From assembly GCF_026544205.1 (NCBI RefSeq), contig NZ_JALNUI010000026.1:1-57884 (forward strand): a DNA stretch of 57,884 nucleotides. Reading direction: 5' to 3'. Shown piece after piece: positions 41,796 to 51,688 of this stretch. Every line of letters begins with the position of its first letter. Position 1 is the stretch's first letter. A program made the translations under genes and the position numbers. Below the pieces are notes generated by a model. The model saw nothing but the letters and a program-made list of their open reading frames with translations. It searched no databases and was not told the origin of the DNA. The DNA is from Curtobacterium sp. GC_Cur_3 (GTDB lineage: Bacteria > Actinomycetota > Actinomycetes > Actinomycetales > Microbacteriaceae).

Positions 41796-41861
41796 GTCCC
41801 CCCCCCCAGACCGACCCCGCAACGACGCGGTCCCCCATCCATCCCACGGAAAGGCACCACC

Positions 41862-42056
41862 ATGCCCAAGCAGAAGACCCACTCCGGGTCGAAGAAGCGC
41901 TTCAAGGTCACCGGTACCGGCAAGATCATGAAGCAGCAGGCCGGTATGCGTCACAACCTCGAGGTCAAGTCCTCCAAGCGCAAGGCGCGCCTGAACGAGG
42001 ACCAGGTCCTCTCGAAGGCCGACGCCAAGAACGTCAAGAAGCTCCTCGGCCACTGA
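41862..42056 (+). CDS. rpmI: 50S ribosomal protein L35
   Basis: This 64-residue basic protein begins [20 protein letters not shown], the L35 pattern, and ends KNVKKLLGH. The ribosome site GGAAAGG precedes the ATG. The 66-bp gap after infC contains a run of ten C (41798-41807). Confidence 0.97.
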   Translation: MPKQKTHSGSKKRFKVTGTGKIMKQQAGMRHNLEVKSSKRKARLNEDQVLSKADAKNVKKLLGH

Positions 42057-42085
42057 GCCGTCCCGGATCGTAAAGGAACAGACCA

Positions 42086-42472
42086 ATGGCAAGAGTCAAG
42101 AGAGCGGTCAACGCCGCCAAGAAGCGCCGCGTCATCCTCGAACGCGCCGAGGGCTACCGCGGCCAGCGTTCGCGCCTGTACCGCAAGGCCAAGGAGCAGG
42201 TCACCCACTCCCTCGTCTACGCGTACCGTGACCGTCACGCGAAGAAGGGCGAGTTCCGTCGCCTCTGGATCCAGCGCATCAACGCTGCCTCCCGTGCGAA
42301 CGGCCTGACCTACAACCGCCTCATCCAGGGCCTCGCCCTGGCCGGCATCGAGGTCGACCGTCGCATCCTCGCGGACCTCGCCGTGAACAACCCGGACACC
42401 TTCGCCGCGCTCGTCGAGTCGGCCAAGAAGGCCCTCCCGGCCGACACCTCGGCTCCCAAGGCCGCAGCGTAG
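42086..42472 (+). CDS. rplT: 50S ribosomal protein L20
   Basis: This 128-residue protein binds 23S rRNA early in 50S assembly. It has the L20 pattern [37 protein letters not shown] and the C-terminal globular domain with [14 protein letters not shown] and [17 protein letters not shown]. In other bacteria L20 also represses its operon. An AAAGGA ribosome site precedes the ATG, 29 bases after rpmI. Confidence 0.97.
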   Translation: MARVKRAVNAAKKRRVILERAEGYRGQRSRLYRKAKEQVTHSLVYAYRDRHAKKGEFRRLWIQRINAASRANGLTYNRLIQGLALAGIEVDRRILADLAVNNPDTFAALVESAKKALPADTSAPKAAA

Positions 42473-42528
42473 TCAGCAGCACTGCGTCAGCAGCACTGCA
42501 TCAGCAGCTCCCGTGCCCGTGAGGGCCG

Positions 42529-42566
42529 ACGACGCCCCCGTTCCGTCCGCGGAACGGGGGCGTCGT
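42529..42566 (+). terminator. Terminator after infC-rpmI-rplT
   Basis: A perfect 16-bp stem (42529-42544 with 42551-42566) closes a 6-base loop. It separates the ribosomal protein genes from the methyltransferase. Two direct copies of GTCAGCAGCACTGC begin at the rplT stop (42472 and 42486). Confidence 0.88.
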
Positions 42567-42602
42567 GCATTTGGCGGACCGGGTGCCTGCGAGACTGTGT
42601 CC

Positions 42603-43445
42603 GTGACTGATCTCCTGGAGAACCCCCGTGCCGGACGCGTCAAGGCCGTCGCCGCGCTGACGAAGAAGGACGTGCGCGCCGAGACGGGGCTGTTCCTGCT
42701 GGAGGGCCCCCAGGCCGTCCGCGAGGCCCTCGAGTACCGGCCGGAGCTCCTCCGCGAGCTCTACGTGACGCCGACCGCCGCCGAGCGCTACGGCCTCGCC
42801 GGCACGCAGGTCGACACCTGGTTCGTGACGGAGCAGGTCCTCGACGCGATGGCCGACACGGTCACGCCGCAGGGCGTCGTCGCGGTCTGCGAGCAGTTCC
42901 CGACGTCGGTGCGGCAGGTCTTCCCCGACCGCGCCAGCCAGGAGGCCCCCGACGCGTCCGCCTCGGAGGGTGGGCTCCCGGGACTGGTCGCGATCCTCGA
43001 GGAGGTCCGCGACCCGGGCAACGCCGGCACGATCATCCGCGCCGCCGACTCGGCCGGCGCCGACGCGGTGGTCCTGACCGGGCGCAGCGTCGACCCGTAC
43101 AACCCCAAGGTCGTCCGGTCGACCACGGGTTCGCTGTTCCACGTCCCGGTGTCGGTCGGCGTCGGACTGGCGGACACGATCGAGCGCGCGAAGTCACTCG
43201 GGTACACGGTGCTCGCGGCGGACGTGTCCGGTGACGACCTGCCCGACGTCCGCGCTGAGGGCCTGCTCGACGGCCCGACCGTGTGGGTCTTCGGGAACGA
43301 GGCCCGCGGGCTCACGTCCGAGGACCTCGCGATGGTCGACCGTGCGGTGAAGGTGCCGATCTACGGCCGCGCGGAGTCGATGAACCTGGCGACCGCAGCC
43401 TCGGTGTGCCTCTACGAGTCGGCTTTCGCGCAGCGGTCCGTCTGA
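42603..43445 (+). CDS. SpoU/TrmH family RNA 2'-O-methyltransferase
   Basis: This 280-residue protein has an N-terminal substrate-binding domain (residues 1-95) with FLLEGPQAVREAL, and a trefoil-knot SPOUT domain. The latter carries LEEVRDPGNAGTIIRAADSAGADAV, VWVFGNEARGLTSED and IYGRAESMNLATAASVCLYE, the AdoMet-binding motifs. It methylates ribose in rRNA or tRNA; 23S rRNA is likely from gene context. The GTG at 42603 follows GAGACT by about 6 bases and may be leaderless. This gene sits between rplT and pheS in most relatives. Confidence 0.92.
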   Translation: MTDLLENPRAGRVKAVAALTKKDVRAETGLFLLEGPQAVREALEYRPELLRELYVTPTAAERYGLAGTQVDTWFVTEQVLDAMADTVTPQGVVAVCEQFPTSVRQVFPDRASQEAPDASASEGGLPGLVAILEEVRDPGNAGTIIRAADSAGADAVVLTGRSVDPYNPKVVRSTTGSLFHVPVSVGVGLADTIERAKSLGYTVLAADVSGDDLPDVRAEGLLDGPTVWVFGNEARGLTSEDLAMVDRAVKVPIYGRAESMNLATAASVCLYESAFAQRSV

Positions 43446-43535
43446 CTCCTCCCCAGGTGGCGCTTGCCCGGTCGCCTTCCACAGTCCGTTCGGTACAGAA
43501 CGGCGGTATCCCAGGGGCCGGTAGGCTCTGGTGCT

Positions 43536-44576
43536 GTGTCAGAACCTCTCGAGATCAGCGAATCGGCCGTCGCCGACGCGGTCGACGCGGCCCTCGCCGC
43601 AGTCCGTGCCGCCACGACGGTCGCCGAGCTCAAGCAGGCCAGGGCGGAGCACACGGGCGAGCAGTCGACGCTCGCACGCATGAACGCGTCGATGCGCAGT
43701 GTGCCGCCGGAGCAGAAGGCCCAGGCGGGCAAGCTCGTCGGCCAGGCCCGCGGTCGGGTCAACGGTGCGGTCGCTGAGCAGGAGTCCGTGCTCGCCGAGG
43801 CCGAGGAGCGCGCACGCCTCGACGCGGAGCGTGTCGACGTCACCGCGCTGCCGTCCACCCGCACCCCGGGCTCCCGGCACCCGCTCTCGCTGCTGAACGA
43901 GACCGTGGCCGACATCTTCGTCGGCATGGGGTGGGAAGTGGCGGAGGGCCCCGAGCTCGAGCACGAGTGGTTCAACTTCGACGCGCTGAACTTCGACCAG
44001 GACCACCCCGCGCGGGCGATGGCGGACACCGTCTTCGTCGAGCCGGTCGAGCGGCACCTGGTCATGCGCACGCACACGTCGCCGGTCCAGATCCGGTCGC
44101 TGCTGTCGCGGGAGCTGCCCCTCTACGTCATCGCGCCCGGCCGGGTCTACCGCGCCGACGAGCTCGACGCCACGCACCTGCCGGTCTTCACCCAGGTCGA
44201 GGGCATCGCGATCGACAAGGGCCTGACGATGGCGCACCTGCGCGGGACGCTGGATCACTTCGCGCGGCAGATGTTCGGCGACGAAGCCCAGATCCGGCTG
44301 CGCCCGAACTACTTCCCGTTCACCGAGCCCTCCGCAGAGATGGACGTCTGGCAGCCGAACGCCAAGGGCGGCGCGCGCTGGGTCGAGTGGGGCGGGTGCG
44401 GCATGGTCAACCAGAACGTCCTGCGGTCGGCCGGCATCGACCCCGACGAGTACCAGGGCTTCGCCTTCGGCATGGGCATCGAGCGGACGCTCCAGTTCCG
44501 CAACGGCCTGAACGACATGCGTGACTTCCTCGAGGGCGACATCCGCTTCTCGCAGCAGTTCGGAACGGTGGTCTGA
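43536..44576 (+). CDS. pheS: Phenylalanyl-tRNA synthetase alpha subunit
   Basis: This 346-residue class II synthetase subunit holds the active site. It has the N-terminal coiled coil, then motif 1 near HPLSLLNETVADIFVGMGW, motif 2 around PGRVYRADELDATHLPVFTQVEG, and motif 3 GFAFGMGIERTLQ. GTG at 43536 is chosen because the preceding 24 codons contain the promoter-like TAGGCT (8 bases before). Its stop overlaps the pheT start (TGATG). Confidence 0.96.
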   Translation: MSEPLEISESAVADAVDAALAAVRAATTVAELKQARAEHTGEQSTLARMNASMRSVPPEQKAQAGKLVGQARGRVNGAVAEQESVLAEAEERARLDAERVDVTALPSTRTPGSRHPLSLLNETVADIFVGMGWEVAEGPELEHEWFNFDALNFDQDHPARAMADTVFVEPVERHLVMRTHTSPVQIRSLLSRELPLYVIAPGRVYRADELDATHLPVFTQVEGIAIDKGLTMAHLRGTLDHFARQMFGDEAQIRLRPNYFPFTEPSAEMDVWQPNAKGGARWVEWGGCGMVNQNVLRSAGIDPDEYQGFAFGMGIERTLQFRNGLNDMRDFLEGDIRFSQQFGTVV

Positions 44577-47068
44577 TGCGCGTCCCACTCCGCTGGCTCG
44601 GTGAGTCGGTCGACCTGCCCGACGACGTCACCCTCGAGCACGTCCACGCGGCGCTCGTGTCGGTCGGCTTCGAGGAAGAAGCGGTCCACGCCAACGACCT
44701 GACCGGTCCCGTCGTGGTCGGTCGAGTGCTCGAGCGCGTCCCGGAGCCACAGAAGAACGGCAAGACGATCAACTGGTGCCAGGTGGACGTCGGCGAGGCC
44801 GAGCCCCGCGGCATCGTCTGCGGTGCGCACAACTTCGACGTCGGCGACCTCGTCGTGGTGACGCTGCCCGGTGCCGTGCTGCCCGGACCGTTCCCGATCG
44901 CCGCGCGCAAGACCTACGGCCACGTGTCGGACGGCATGATCGCCTCGGCGCGGGAGCTCGGACTCGGGGACGAGCACGACGGCATCCTCCGCTTCGCCGA
45001 CCTCGGCATGGAGCCCACCGTCGGCCAGGACGCCATCGCGCTCCTCGGCCTCGACGACGCCGCGGTGGAGATCAACGTCACCCCGGACCGCGGCTACGCG
45101 CTGAGCATGCGCGGCGTCGCCCGCGAGTACTCCCACGCCACCGGTGCCTCGTTCCACGACCCGGTCGACCGCGTCGCTCCCCGGTCCGGTGACGGGTTCT
45201 CCGTCACCATCGACGACCGGGCCCCGATCCGCGGTCGGGTCGGCTCGTCCACCTTCGTCACGCGGGTCGTCCGCGGCATCGACGCCTCCCGCCCGACACC
45301 GGCCTGGATGGTGTCCCGCCTGTCGCTCGTGGGCGTCCGCTCGATCTCGCTGCCGGTCGACATCACGAACTACGTCATGTTCGAGCTCGGGCAGCCCCTG
45401 CACGGCTACGACCTCGGCACGGTGCGGGGCGGACTCGGCGTCCGTCGTGCGGCACTGGGGGAGACCCTCACGACGCTCGACGACGTCACCCGGAAGCTCC
45501 ACCCCGAGGACCTCGTCATCACCGACGACGACGGCCCCGTGGGTCTCGCCGGCGTGATGGGCGGCGCCCGCACCGAGATCACCCCGAGCACCTCGGACGT
45601 CCTGATCGAGGCCGCCGGCTTCGACCAGGTCTCCATCGCCCGGACCGCCCGTCGCCACAAGCTCCCGAGCGAGGCCTCCCGTCGCTTCGAGCGTGGCGTG
45701 GACCCCCTCGTGGCCGAGGCCGCCGCCAACCGCGCGGTGGAGCTCCTCGTCGAGCTGGCCGGTGGCACGGCGGACACCCTCGGGTCGACGCTGGTTGACA
45801 CCACCCCGCGGCCCGTCGTGACCATGCGCCTGTCCCGACCGTCCGAGCTGATCGGCGTCGAGTACTCCGAAGCCGAGGTCATCGACACCCTGCGCGCCCT
45901 CGGTGCGTCCGTGGACGTCGACGGCGAGCAGCTCGCGGTCACGCCGCCCACCTGGCGCCCGGACCTGATCGACGACACCACCCTGGTCGAGGAAGTGGCC
46001 CGCATCGTCGGCTACGACCGCATCCCGAGTGTCCTGCCCGTCGCTCCGCCCGGACGGGGCCTCACCGCGCACCAGCGGGCACTCCGCCGCGTGGCAGCAG
46101 CACTCGCGGCCGACGGCCTGACCGAGGTCGTCACCGCGCCGTTCGTGTCGCCGGCGACCGCTGCGGCGTACCCGGGGATCGACGCCGAGGGCGGCCCGAG
46201 CGTCGTGCTCGCGAACGCCCTGGACAGCGCACAGGACCTGCTCCGTCGCAGTGGGCTGCCCGCGCTCGTCGACGTCGCCCGCCGCAACGTCTCCCGTGGC
46301 CTGGTCGACCTGGCCGTCTACGAGACCTCGCGGGTCTTCCTCCCCGAGACCGACGCCGAACTCGGCACCACCGAGGTCCCGGTCGGCGCCGAGCACCCCG
46401 GCGCCGAGACGCTCCTCGCGCTCGACGCAGCCCTGCCGGCGCAGCCGTTCCACGTGTCGGCGCTCCTGACGGGCAACCGCCTCGTCAAGCAGCCGGGCGT
46501 CCTCCCGCAGCCGTTCGGCATCGCGGACGCGCTCGACGTCGCCCGCACCGTGGCCTGGGCCGCCGGGGTCGACCTCACCGTCGCGCAGACCACCCACCCG
46601 TCGCTCCACCCCGGCCGCGCCGCGTCGCTGCTGGTCGGCGACACCGTGGTCGGCGTCGCGGGTGAACTGCTGCCCGAGCTGACGGCCGCCGCGGACCTGC
46701 CCCGGGTCGTCGCCGTCGTGGAGATCGACCTCGACGCGGTGGTCGCCGCGGTCCCGGACGCCGTGCACGTGGCGCCGATCGTGTCCTACCCGGCGGCGAC
46801 CCAGGACCTCTCACTCGTGGTCGGCGTCGACGTCCCCGCGGGCGATGTGCTCGAGGTCGTCCGCGCTGGCGCCGGAGAGCTGTTGGAGTATGCTCGCCTC
46901 GTGGATGACTACCGGGGCTCCGGCGTGGACGAGGGACAGAAGTCCCTGACGTTCGCGCTGCGCTTCCGCGCCACGGACCGCACCCTGACCGCTGCCGAGG
47001 CCTCCGTGGCCCGTGACGGCGCCGTCCGACGTGCCGGCGAGCGATTCGGGGCGACCCTGCGCGACTGA
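44576..47068 (+). CDS. pheT: Phenylalanyl-tRNA synthetase beta subunit
   Basis: This 830-residue protein completes the alpha2-beta2 enzyme. Domains in order are an N-terminal anticodon-like domain and OB fold (INWCQVDVGEAEPRGIVCGAHNF), B3/B4 editing domain (VDITNYVMFELGQPLHGYDL and later SEASRRFERGVDP), B5, a catalytic-like core, and the C-terminal ferredoxin-like anticodon-binding domain (YPAATQDLSLVVGVDVPAGDVLEVVR). Length is normal for the family. It overlaps pheS by one base. Confidence 0.96.
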   Translation: MRVPLRWLGESVDLPDDVTLEHVHAALVSVGFEEEAVHANDLTGPVVVGRVLERVPEPQKNGKTINWCQVDVGEAEPRGIVCGAHNFDVGDLVVVTLPGAVLPGPFPIAARKTYGHVSDGMIASARELGLGDEHDGILRFADLGMEPTVGQDAIALLGLDDAAVEINVTPDRGYALSMRGVAREYSHATGASFHDPVDRVAPRSGDGFSVTIDDRAPIRGRVGSSTFVTRVVRGIDASRPTPAWMVSRLSLVGVRSISLPVDITNYVMFELGQPLHGYDLGTVRGGLGVRRAALGETLTTLDDVTRKLHPEDLVITDDDGPVGLAGVMGGARTEITPSTSDVLIEAAGFDQVSIARTARRHKLPSEASRRFERGVDPLVAEAAANRAVELLVELAGGTADTLGSTLVDTTPRPVVTMRLSRPSELIGVEYSEAEVIDTLRALGASVDVDGEQLAVTPPTWRPDLIDDTTLVEEVARIVGYDRIPSVLPVAPPGRGLTAHQRALRRVAAALAADGLTEVVTAPFVSPATAAAYPGIDAEGGPSVVLANALDSAQDLLRRSGLPALVDVARRNVSRGLVDLAVYETSRVFLPETDAELGTTEVPVGAEHPGAETLLALDAALPAQPFHVSALLTGNRLVKQPGVLPQPFGIADALDVARTVAWAAGVDLTVAQTTHPSLHPGRAASLLVGDTVVGVAGELLPELTAAADLPRVVAVVEIDLDAVVAAVPDAVHVAPIVSYPAATQDLSLVVGVDVPAGDVLEVVRAGAGELLEYARLVDDYRGSGVDEGQKSLTFALRFRATDRTLTAAEASVARDGAVRRAGERFGATLRD

Positions 47069-47143
47069 TCCCACTGGGACCAGCACCGCCCGGGGCCGCC
47101 GCCTCAGATCCTCGACGAACAGTCCGACCGAAGGTGGAATCCC

Positions 47144-48241
47144 ATGTCCGTATCCGTCGCCGTGGCGGGAGCCAGTGGCTACGCGGGTGGTGAGCTGCTG
47201 CGCATCCTCTCCGCCCATCCCGAGTTCGACGTCAGGACGGTCACCGCGTTCTCGAACGCCGGGCAGCCGCTCGTCGCGACGCAGCCGCACCTCCGGTCGC
47301 TGTCGCACCTGACCCTGGTCGAGACGACGGCGGACACGCTCCGTGGGCACGACGTCGTCTTCCTCGCGCTGCCGCACGGACAGTCCGGAGCCATCACGGC
47401 CGAACTCGACGACGACACCCTCGTGGTGGACTGCGGCGCCGACCACCGGCTGACGGACCCGGCAGCGTGGGACACCTTCTACGGTGGCGAGTACCACGGG
47501 GCGTGGACCTACGGGCTGCCCGAGCTCCTGCACGCGGCACCGACCCCGGGTTCGGCGGACGAGTGGCGCGACGTCGACGACATCGTCGCGCAGAGCCGGC
47601 AGCGGACCGAACTCGCGTCGACCAAGCGCATCGCGGTCCCCGGGTGCAACGTGACGGCGATCACGCTCGGCATCCAGCCGGGCATCCAGGCCGGGCTCGT
47701 GCACGGCGACGACATCGTCGCGGTGCTCAGCGTCGGGCCGTCCGGTGCCGGCAAGAAGCTCGAGCCGACCTACCTCGCAGCCGAGATCATGGGCTCCGCC
47801 AGCGCGTACGCCGTCGGCGGGAAGCACCGGCACGTCCCGGAGATCCAGCAGAACCTGCGAGTCGCGGGGGCTTCAGACGTCTCGATCTCCTTCACCCCGG
47901 TCCTCGTGCCGATGTCGCGCGGCATCCTCGCGACCACCACCGCCAAGCTCGCGCCCGGCGTCAGCGCGCGGGACGTCCGCCTCGCCTGGGAACAGGCCTA
48001 CGCGGACGAGCCCTTCGTGCACCTGCTGCCAGAGGGCCAGTTCCCCCGGGTCGCGGACACCATCGGCGCGAACACGGCGCTCATCGGCGTGACGGTCGAC
48101 GAAGCGGCCGGACGCGTCGTCGCGGTGACGGCGCTCGACAACCTCGCCAAGGGCACCGGCGGTGCAGCCGTCCAGTCGGCGAACATCGCACTCGGACTGC
48201 CGGAGACCCTCGGCCTCAGCGTGGACGGAGTCGCACCGTGA
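47144..48241 (+). CDS. argC: N-acetyl-gamma-glutamyl-phosphate reductase
   Basis: This 365-residue NADPH enzyme makes N-acetylglutamate semialdehyde, the third step of arginine synthesis. It has the Rossmann motif [16 protein letters not shown] and the catalytic cysteine in [16 protein letters not shown]. It leads the arg operon 75 bases after pheT, with GAAGGTGG as ribosome site. I see no clear ArgR box in the gap. A probable insertion with [21 protein letters not shown] precedes the catalytic segment. Its stop overlaps argJ (GTGA). Confidence 0.96.
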   Translation: MSVSVAVAGASGYAGGELLRILSAHPEFDVRTVTAFSNAGQPLVATQPHLRSLSHLTLVETTADTLRGHDVVFLALPHGQSGAITAELDDDTLVVDCGADHRLTDPAAWDTFYGGEYHGAWTYGLPELLHAAPTPGSADEWRDVDDIVAQSRQRTELASTKRIAVPGCNVTAITLGIQPGIQAGLVHGDDIVAVLSVGPSGAGKKLEPTYLAAEIMGSASAYAVGGKHRHVPEIQQNLRVAGASDVSISFTPVLVPMSRGILATTTAKLAPGVSARDVRLAWEQAYADEPFVHLLPEGQFPRVADTIGANTALIGVTVDEAAGRVVAVTALDNLAKGTGGAAVQSANIALGLPETLGLSVDGVAP

Positions 48242-49455
48242 CCGAAGCGAACCAGCAGGACCAGGCCGCACCGAGCCTCCAGGCCCCGACCAACGGCCAG
48301 GGCGTCACCGCGGCAGCGGGCTTCCGTGCCGCCGGCGCCACCGCCGGGCTGAAGGCGAGCGGCACGCCCGACGTTGCCCTCGTCGTGAACGACGGCCCCG
48401 AGTCCGCGGTCGCCGCCGTCTTCACCAGCAACCGCGCCCAGGCGCACCCCGTCATCTGGTCGCGCCAGGTCGTCGGCGACGGTGTGGCACGGGCGGTCTT
48501 CCTGAACTCCGGCGGCGCGAACTGCTTCACCGGGGCGTTCGGGTTCCAGACGACCCACTTGACGGCCGAGGCCGTGGGTGACGCGCTCGGCATCGGTGCC
48601 GGTGACGTCGTCGTCTGTTCCACCGGTCTCATCGGCCGCGGTGACCAGACGTTCCGCGACCACGTCCTGCACGGCGTCGCACTCACCACCGACGCGCTGT
48701 CCGAGACCGGCGGCCCGGACGCGGCCGCCGCGATCATGACGACGGACACCCGGGCCAAGCAGTCGGTGGTGACCGAGGACGGCTGGACCGTCGGCGGCAT
48801 GGCCAAGGGCGCCGGCATGCTCGCGCCGGGGCTCGCGACGATGCTCGTCGTGATCACGACCGACGCGCTCCTCACCTCCGACGAGCTCGACCAGGCCCTC
48901 CGGGCAGCCACCCGGGTCACGTTCGACCGCGTCGACTCCGACGGCTGCATGTCGACGAACGACACCGTGGTGCTGATGTCCTCCGGCGCGTCCGGCGTGA
49001 CGCCAGAGGTCGGCGACTTCCAGGAGGCCCTCACCGTCGTCTGCGCCGACCTGGCCCGCCAGCTCCAGCAGGACGCCGAGGGAGCCAGCCACGACATCGC
49101 GATCCACGTCGTGAACGCCGCGACCGAGGACGATGCCGTCACGGTCGGCCGCAGCGTCGCCCGGAACAACCTGTTCAAGGCGGCCGTGTTCGGCAACGAC
49201 CCCAACTGGGGCCGGGTGCTGGCGGCGATCGGCACGACCGACGCCGAGTTCGACCCCTACGCGGTGGACGTCTCGATGAACGGCGTGCGGGTGTGCCACG
49301 CGGGTGCGCCCGACCGTCCGATCGACGAGGTCGACCTCACCCCGCGCGACACCGACGTGCTCATCGACCTCGGGGTGGGGCCGTACTCGGCGACCATCCT
49401 GACGAACGACCTGACGCACGACTACGTCCACGAGAACAGCGCGTACTCCAGCTGA
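48238..49455 (+). CDS. argJ: Bifunctional ornithine acetyltransferase/N-acetylglutamate synthase
   Basis: This 405-residue protein recycles the acetyl group from acetylornithine to glutamate and may also make acetylglutamate. It is made as one chain and cut before the catalytic Thr in [16 protein letters not shown] (cut between Ala and Thr). The ends NPNWGRVL-like ([15 protein letters not shown]) and VHENSAYSS are conserved. GTG start overlapping argC. A GAGCCTCCAGG repeat-like fragment lies in its first codons (48272-48287). Overlaps argB by one base. Confidence 0.96.
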   Translation: MTEANQQDQAAPSLQAPTNGQGVTAAAGFRAAGATAGLKASGTPDVALVVNDGPESAVAAVFTSNRAQAHPVIWSRQVVGDGVARAVFLNSGGANCFTGAFGFQTTHLTAEAVGDALGIGAGDVVVCSTGLIGRGDQTFRDHVLHGVALTTDALSETGGPDAAAAIMTTDTRAKQSVVTEDGWTVGGMAKGAGMLAPGLATMLVVITTDALLTSDELDQALRAATRVTFDRVDSDGCMSTNDTVVLMSSGASGVTPEVGDFQEALTVVCADLARQLQQDAEGASHDIAIHVVNAATEDDAVTVGRSVARNNLFKAAVFGNDPNWGRVLAAIGTTDAEFDPYAVDVSMNGVRVCHAGAPDRPIDEVDLTPRDTDVLIDLGVGPYSATILTNDLTHDYVHENSAYSS

Positions 49456-50465
49456 TGGCCGACGACACACGCAGCAAGCAGCACGAGCACGAGCTCGCCG
49501 CCGTCAAGGCCGCGACGCTCATCGAGTCCCTGCCCTGGCTGAAGCGCTTCTCCGGCAAGATCGTCGTCGTCAAGTTCGGCGGCAACGCCATGGTGAACGA
49601 CGACCTCAAGCGCGCCTTCGCCGAGGACATGGTCTACCTCCGCTACGCGGGCCTGCATCCCGTCGTGGTGCACGGCGGCGGCCCGCAGATCTCCGCCGCG
49701 CTCAAGGAACAGGGCATCGAGTCCGAGTTCCGCGGCGGCTACCGCGTCACCACGACCGAGGCGATCACCGTCGTCCGCGACGTCCTGGCGGGCGAGGTCA
49801 ACCGCGAGATCGTCGACCTGATGAACGAGCACGGCGACGGCATCGGTGTCGGCGTGTTCGGTGACGGCGGCTCGCTGTTCACCGGCGAGCAGAAGGGCGT
49901 GGTCGTCGACGGCGAACACTTCGACCTCGGCCACGTCGGTGACATCACGCACGTCGACCCGTCCGGCGTCCTCGCGGCCATCCGGGCGAACCAGATCCCG
50001 GTCGTGTCGAGCATCGCGATCGACGACGCCGACCACGACCAGGCGCTGAACGTGAACGCCGACGCCGCGGCAGCCGCACTCGCGATCGCCCTGGGCGCGT
50101 CGAAGCTGCTGATGCTGACCGACGTCCCCGGGCTGTACCGCAACTGGCCCGACCGCGACTCGCTCATCGACCTCATCGCGGTCGAGGAACTCCGCGAGCT
50201 CCTGCCGTCGCTCGAGTCCGGGATGATCCCGAAGATGACCGCGTGCCTCGACGCCGTGGTCGGCGGGGTCGGTGGCGCGACGATCATCGACGGCCGCATC
50301 CCGCACTCGATCCTGCTCGAGGTCTTCACCCTGCGCGGCGCGGGCACCGAGGTCATCCCGGACCCGAGCAGGCGCACCGAGAACCAGAACACGCACGCCG
50401 AGATCGGCCGACGCGGTCCGGCAGTGACGCACGACATCACGCAGACGAAGGGAACCGCACGGTGA
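49455..50465 (+). CDS. argB: Acetylglutamate kinase
   Basis: This 336-residue amino-acid kinase phosphorylates N-acetylglutamate, usually the arginine-inhibited step. It has IVVVKFGGNAM and HPVVVHGGGPQIS for phosphate binding, and LNVNADAAAAALAIALGASKLLMLTDVPG. An N-terminal helix (residues about 5-30, HEHELAAVKAATLIESLPWLKRF) is of the kind that mediates hexamer formation and arginine control. A tail of about 35 polar residues follows the domain. ATG overlaps the argJ stop; its own stop overlaps argD. Confidence 0.96.
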   Translation: MADDTRSKQHEHELAAVKAATLIESLPWLKRFSGKIVVVKFGGNAMVNDDLKRAFAEDMVYLRYAGLHPVVVHGGGPQISAALKEQGIESEFRGGYRVTTTEAITVVRDVLAGEVNREIVDLMNEHGDGIGVGVFGDGGSLFTGEQKGVVVDGEHFDLGHVGDITHVDPSGVLAAIRANQIPVVSSIAIDDADHDQALNVNADAAAAALAIALGASKLLMLTDVPGLYRNWPDRDSLIDLIAVEELRELLPSLESGMIPKMTACLDAVVGGVGGATIIDGRIPHSILLEVFTLRGAGTEVIPDPSRRTENQNTHAEIGRRGPAVTHDITQTKGTAR

Positions 50466-51688
50466 GCACCGAGACGCAGACCGAGACCTGGAACGACCGG
50501 TTCGGGGCGTCGCTGATGCGATCCCTGACGCCGCCGAAGATCATGCTCGAGCGCGGTCAGGGCTGCCGTGTCTGGGACGTGGACGGCAACGAGTACCTCG
50601 ACTTCCTCGCCGGCATCGCCGTGAACTCCCTCGGCCACGCCCACCCGGCCCTGGTCGAGGCCATCAGCGACCAGGCGGCCAAGCTCGTGCACGTCTCGAA
50701 CTACTTCGCGACCCCGCCGCAGCTCGAGCTCGCCGAACGCCTCAAGCGCATCTCCGGCGCGGGTGACGCCGGCCGCGTGTACTTCGGCAACTCCGGAGCA
50801 GAAGCCAACGAGGCCGCCTTCAAGCTCGCGCGCCTGAACCGCGGTGGCGACGGCCGGAAGACCCGCATCCTCGCGTTGAAGCAGGCCTTCCACGGCCGCA
50901 CGATGGGGTCGCTCGCGCTCACCGGCAAGCCCGCGCTGCAGGAGGACTTCCTGCCGATGATCCCGGGCGTCGAGCACATCGACACCTCGATCGCGGCACT
51001 CGAGCACGCCATCGACGACACCGTCGCGGCGCTGTTCATCGAGCCGATCAAGGGCGAGGCCGGCGTGGTCGACCTCCCCGAGGGCTTCCTCGCCGCCGCC
51101 CGGCGCCTGACCGAGCAGCACGGTGCGCTCCTCGTCCTCGACGAGATCCAGACCGGAGTCGGCCGCACCGGTTCGTGGTTCGCCTTCCAGAAGCACGGCA
51201 TCGTCCCGGACGCCATCACGGTCGCCAAGGGCATCGCCGGCGGCTTCCCGATCGGCGCGCTCGTGACCTTCGGGTGGGCGTCCGACCTGTTCTCCGCGGG
51301 TCAGCACGGCTCGACCTTCGGCGGCAACCCGCTCGGCACCCGCGTCGCGAACGCCGTGCTGACCGAGATCGAGTCCGCCGGGCTCGTCGAGGGCGCCGTC
51401 ACCAAGGGCGAGCGGATCCGCAGTGGCATCAGTGCCCTCAGCTCGCCGCTCGTGGAAGAGGTCCGGGGGACCGGACTCCTGATCGGCGTCGGGCTGCACC
51501 TGCCCGTCGCAGCCGCGATCGCCGCCGCCGCGCTCGAGCGCGGCCTGATCATCAACGCCCCGAACGAGTCGAGCCTGCGCATCGCGCCGCCGCTCATCGT
51601 CACCGACGCCGAGATCGACGAGTTCCTCGCGATCCTCGCCCAGAGCATGGCATCCGTCGAGGGCGCCCACCAGGAGACCCCAGCATGA
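50462..51688 (+). CDS. argD: Acetylornithine aminotransferase
   Basis: This 408-residue PLP enzyme converts acetylglutamate semialdehyde to acetylornithine. It has the class III pattern YFGNSGAEANEAAFKLAR, the PLP Asp in LVLDEIQTGVGRTG, and the Schiff-base Lys in ITVAKGIAGGFPIGAL. GTG start overlaps argB (GTGA) and its stop overlaps argF (ATGA). Length normal. Confidence 0.95.
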   Translation: MSTETQTETWNDRFGASLMRSLTPPKIMLERGQGCRVWDVDGNEYLDFLAGIAVNSLGHAHPALVEAISDQAAKLVHVSNYFATPPQLELAERLKRISGAGDAGRVYFGNSGAEANEAAFKLARLNRGGDGRKTRILALKQAFHGRTMGSLALTGKPALQEDFLPMIPGVEHIDTSIAALEHAIDDTVAALFIEPIKGEAGVVDLPEGFLAAARRLTEQHGALLVLDEIQTGVGRTGSWFAFQKHGIVPDAITVAKGIAGGFPIGALVTFGWASDLFSAGQHGSTFGGNPLGTRVANAVLTEIESAGLVEGAVTKGERIRSGISALSSPLVEEVRGTGLLIGVGLHLPVAAAIAAAALERGLIINAPNESSLRIAPPLIVTDAEIDEFLAILAQSMASVEGAHQETPA

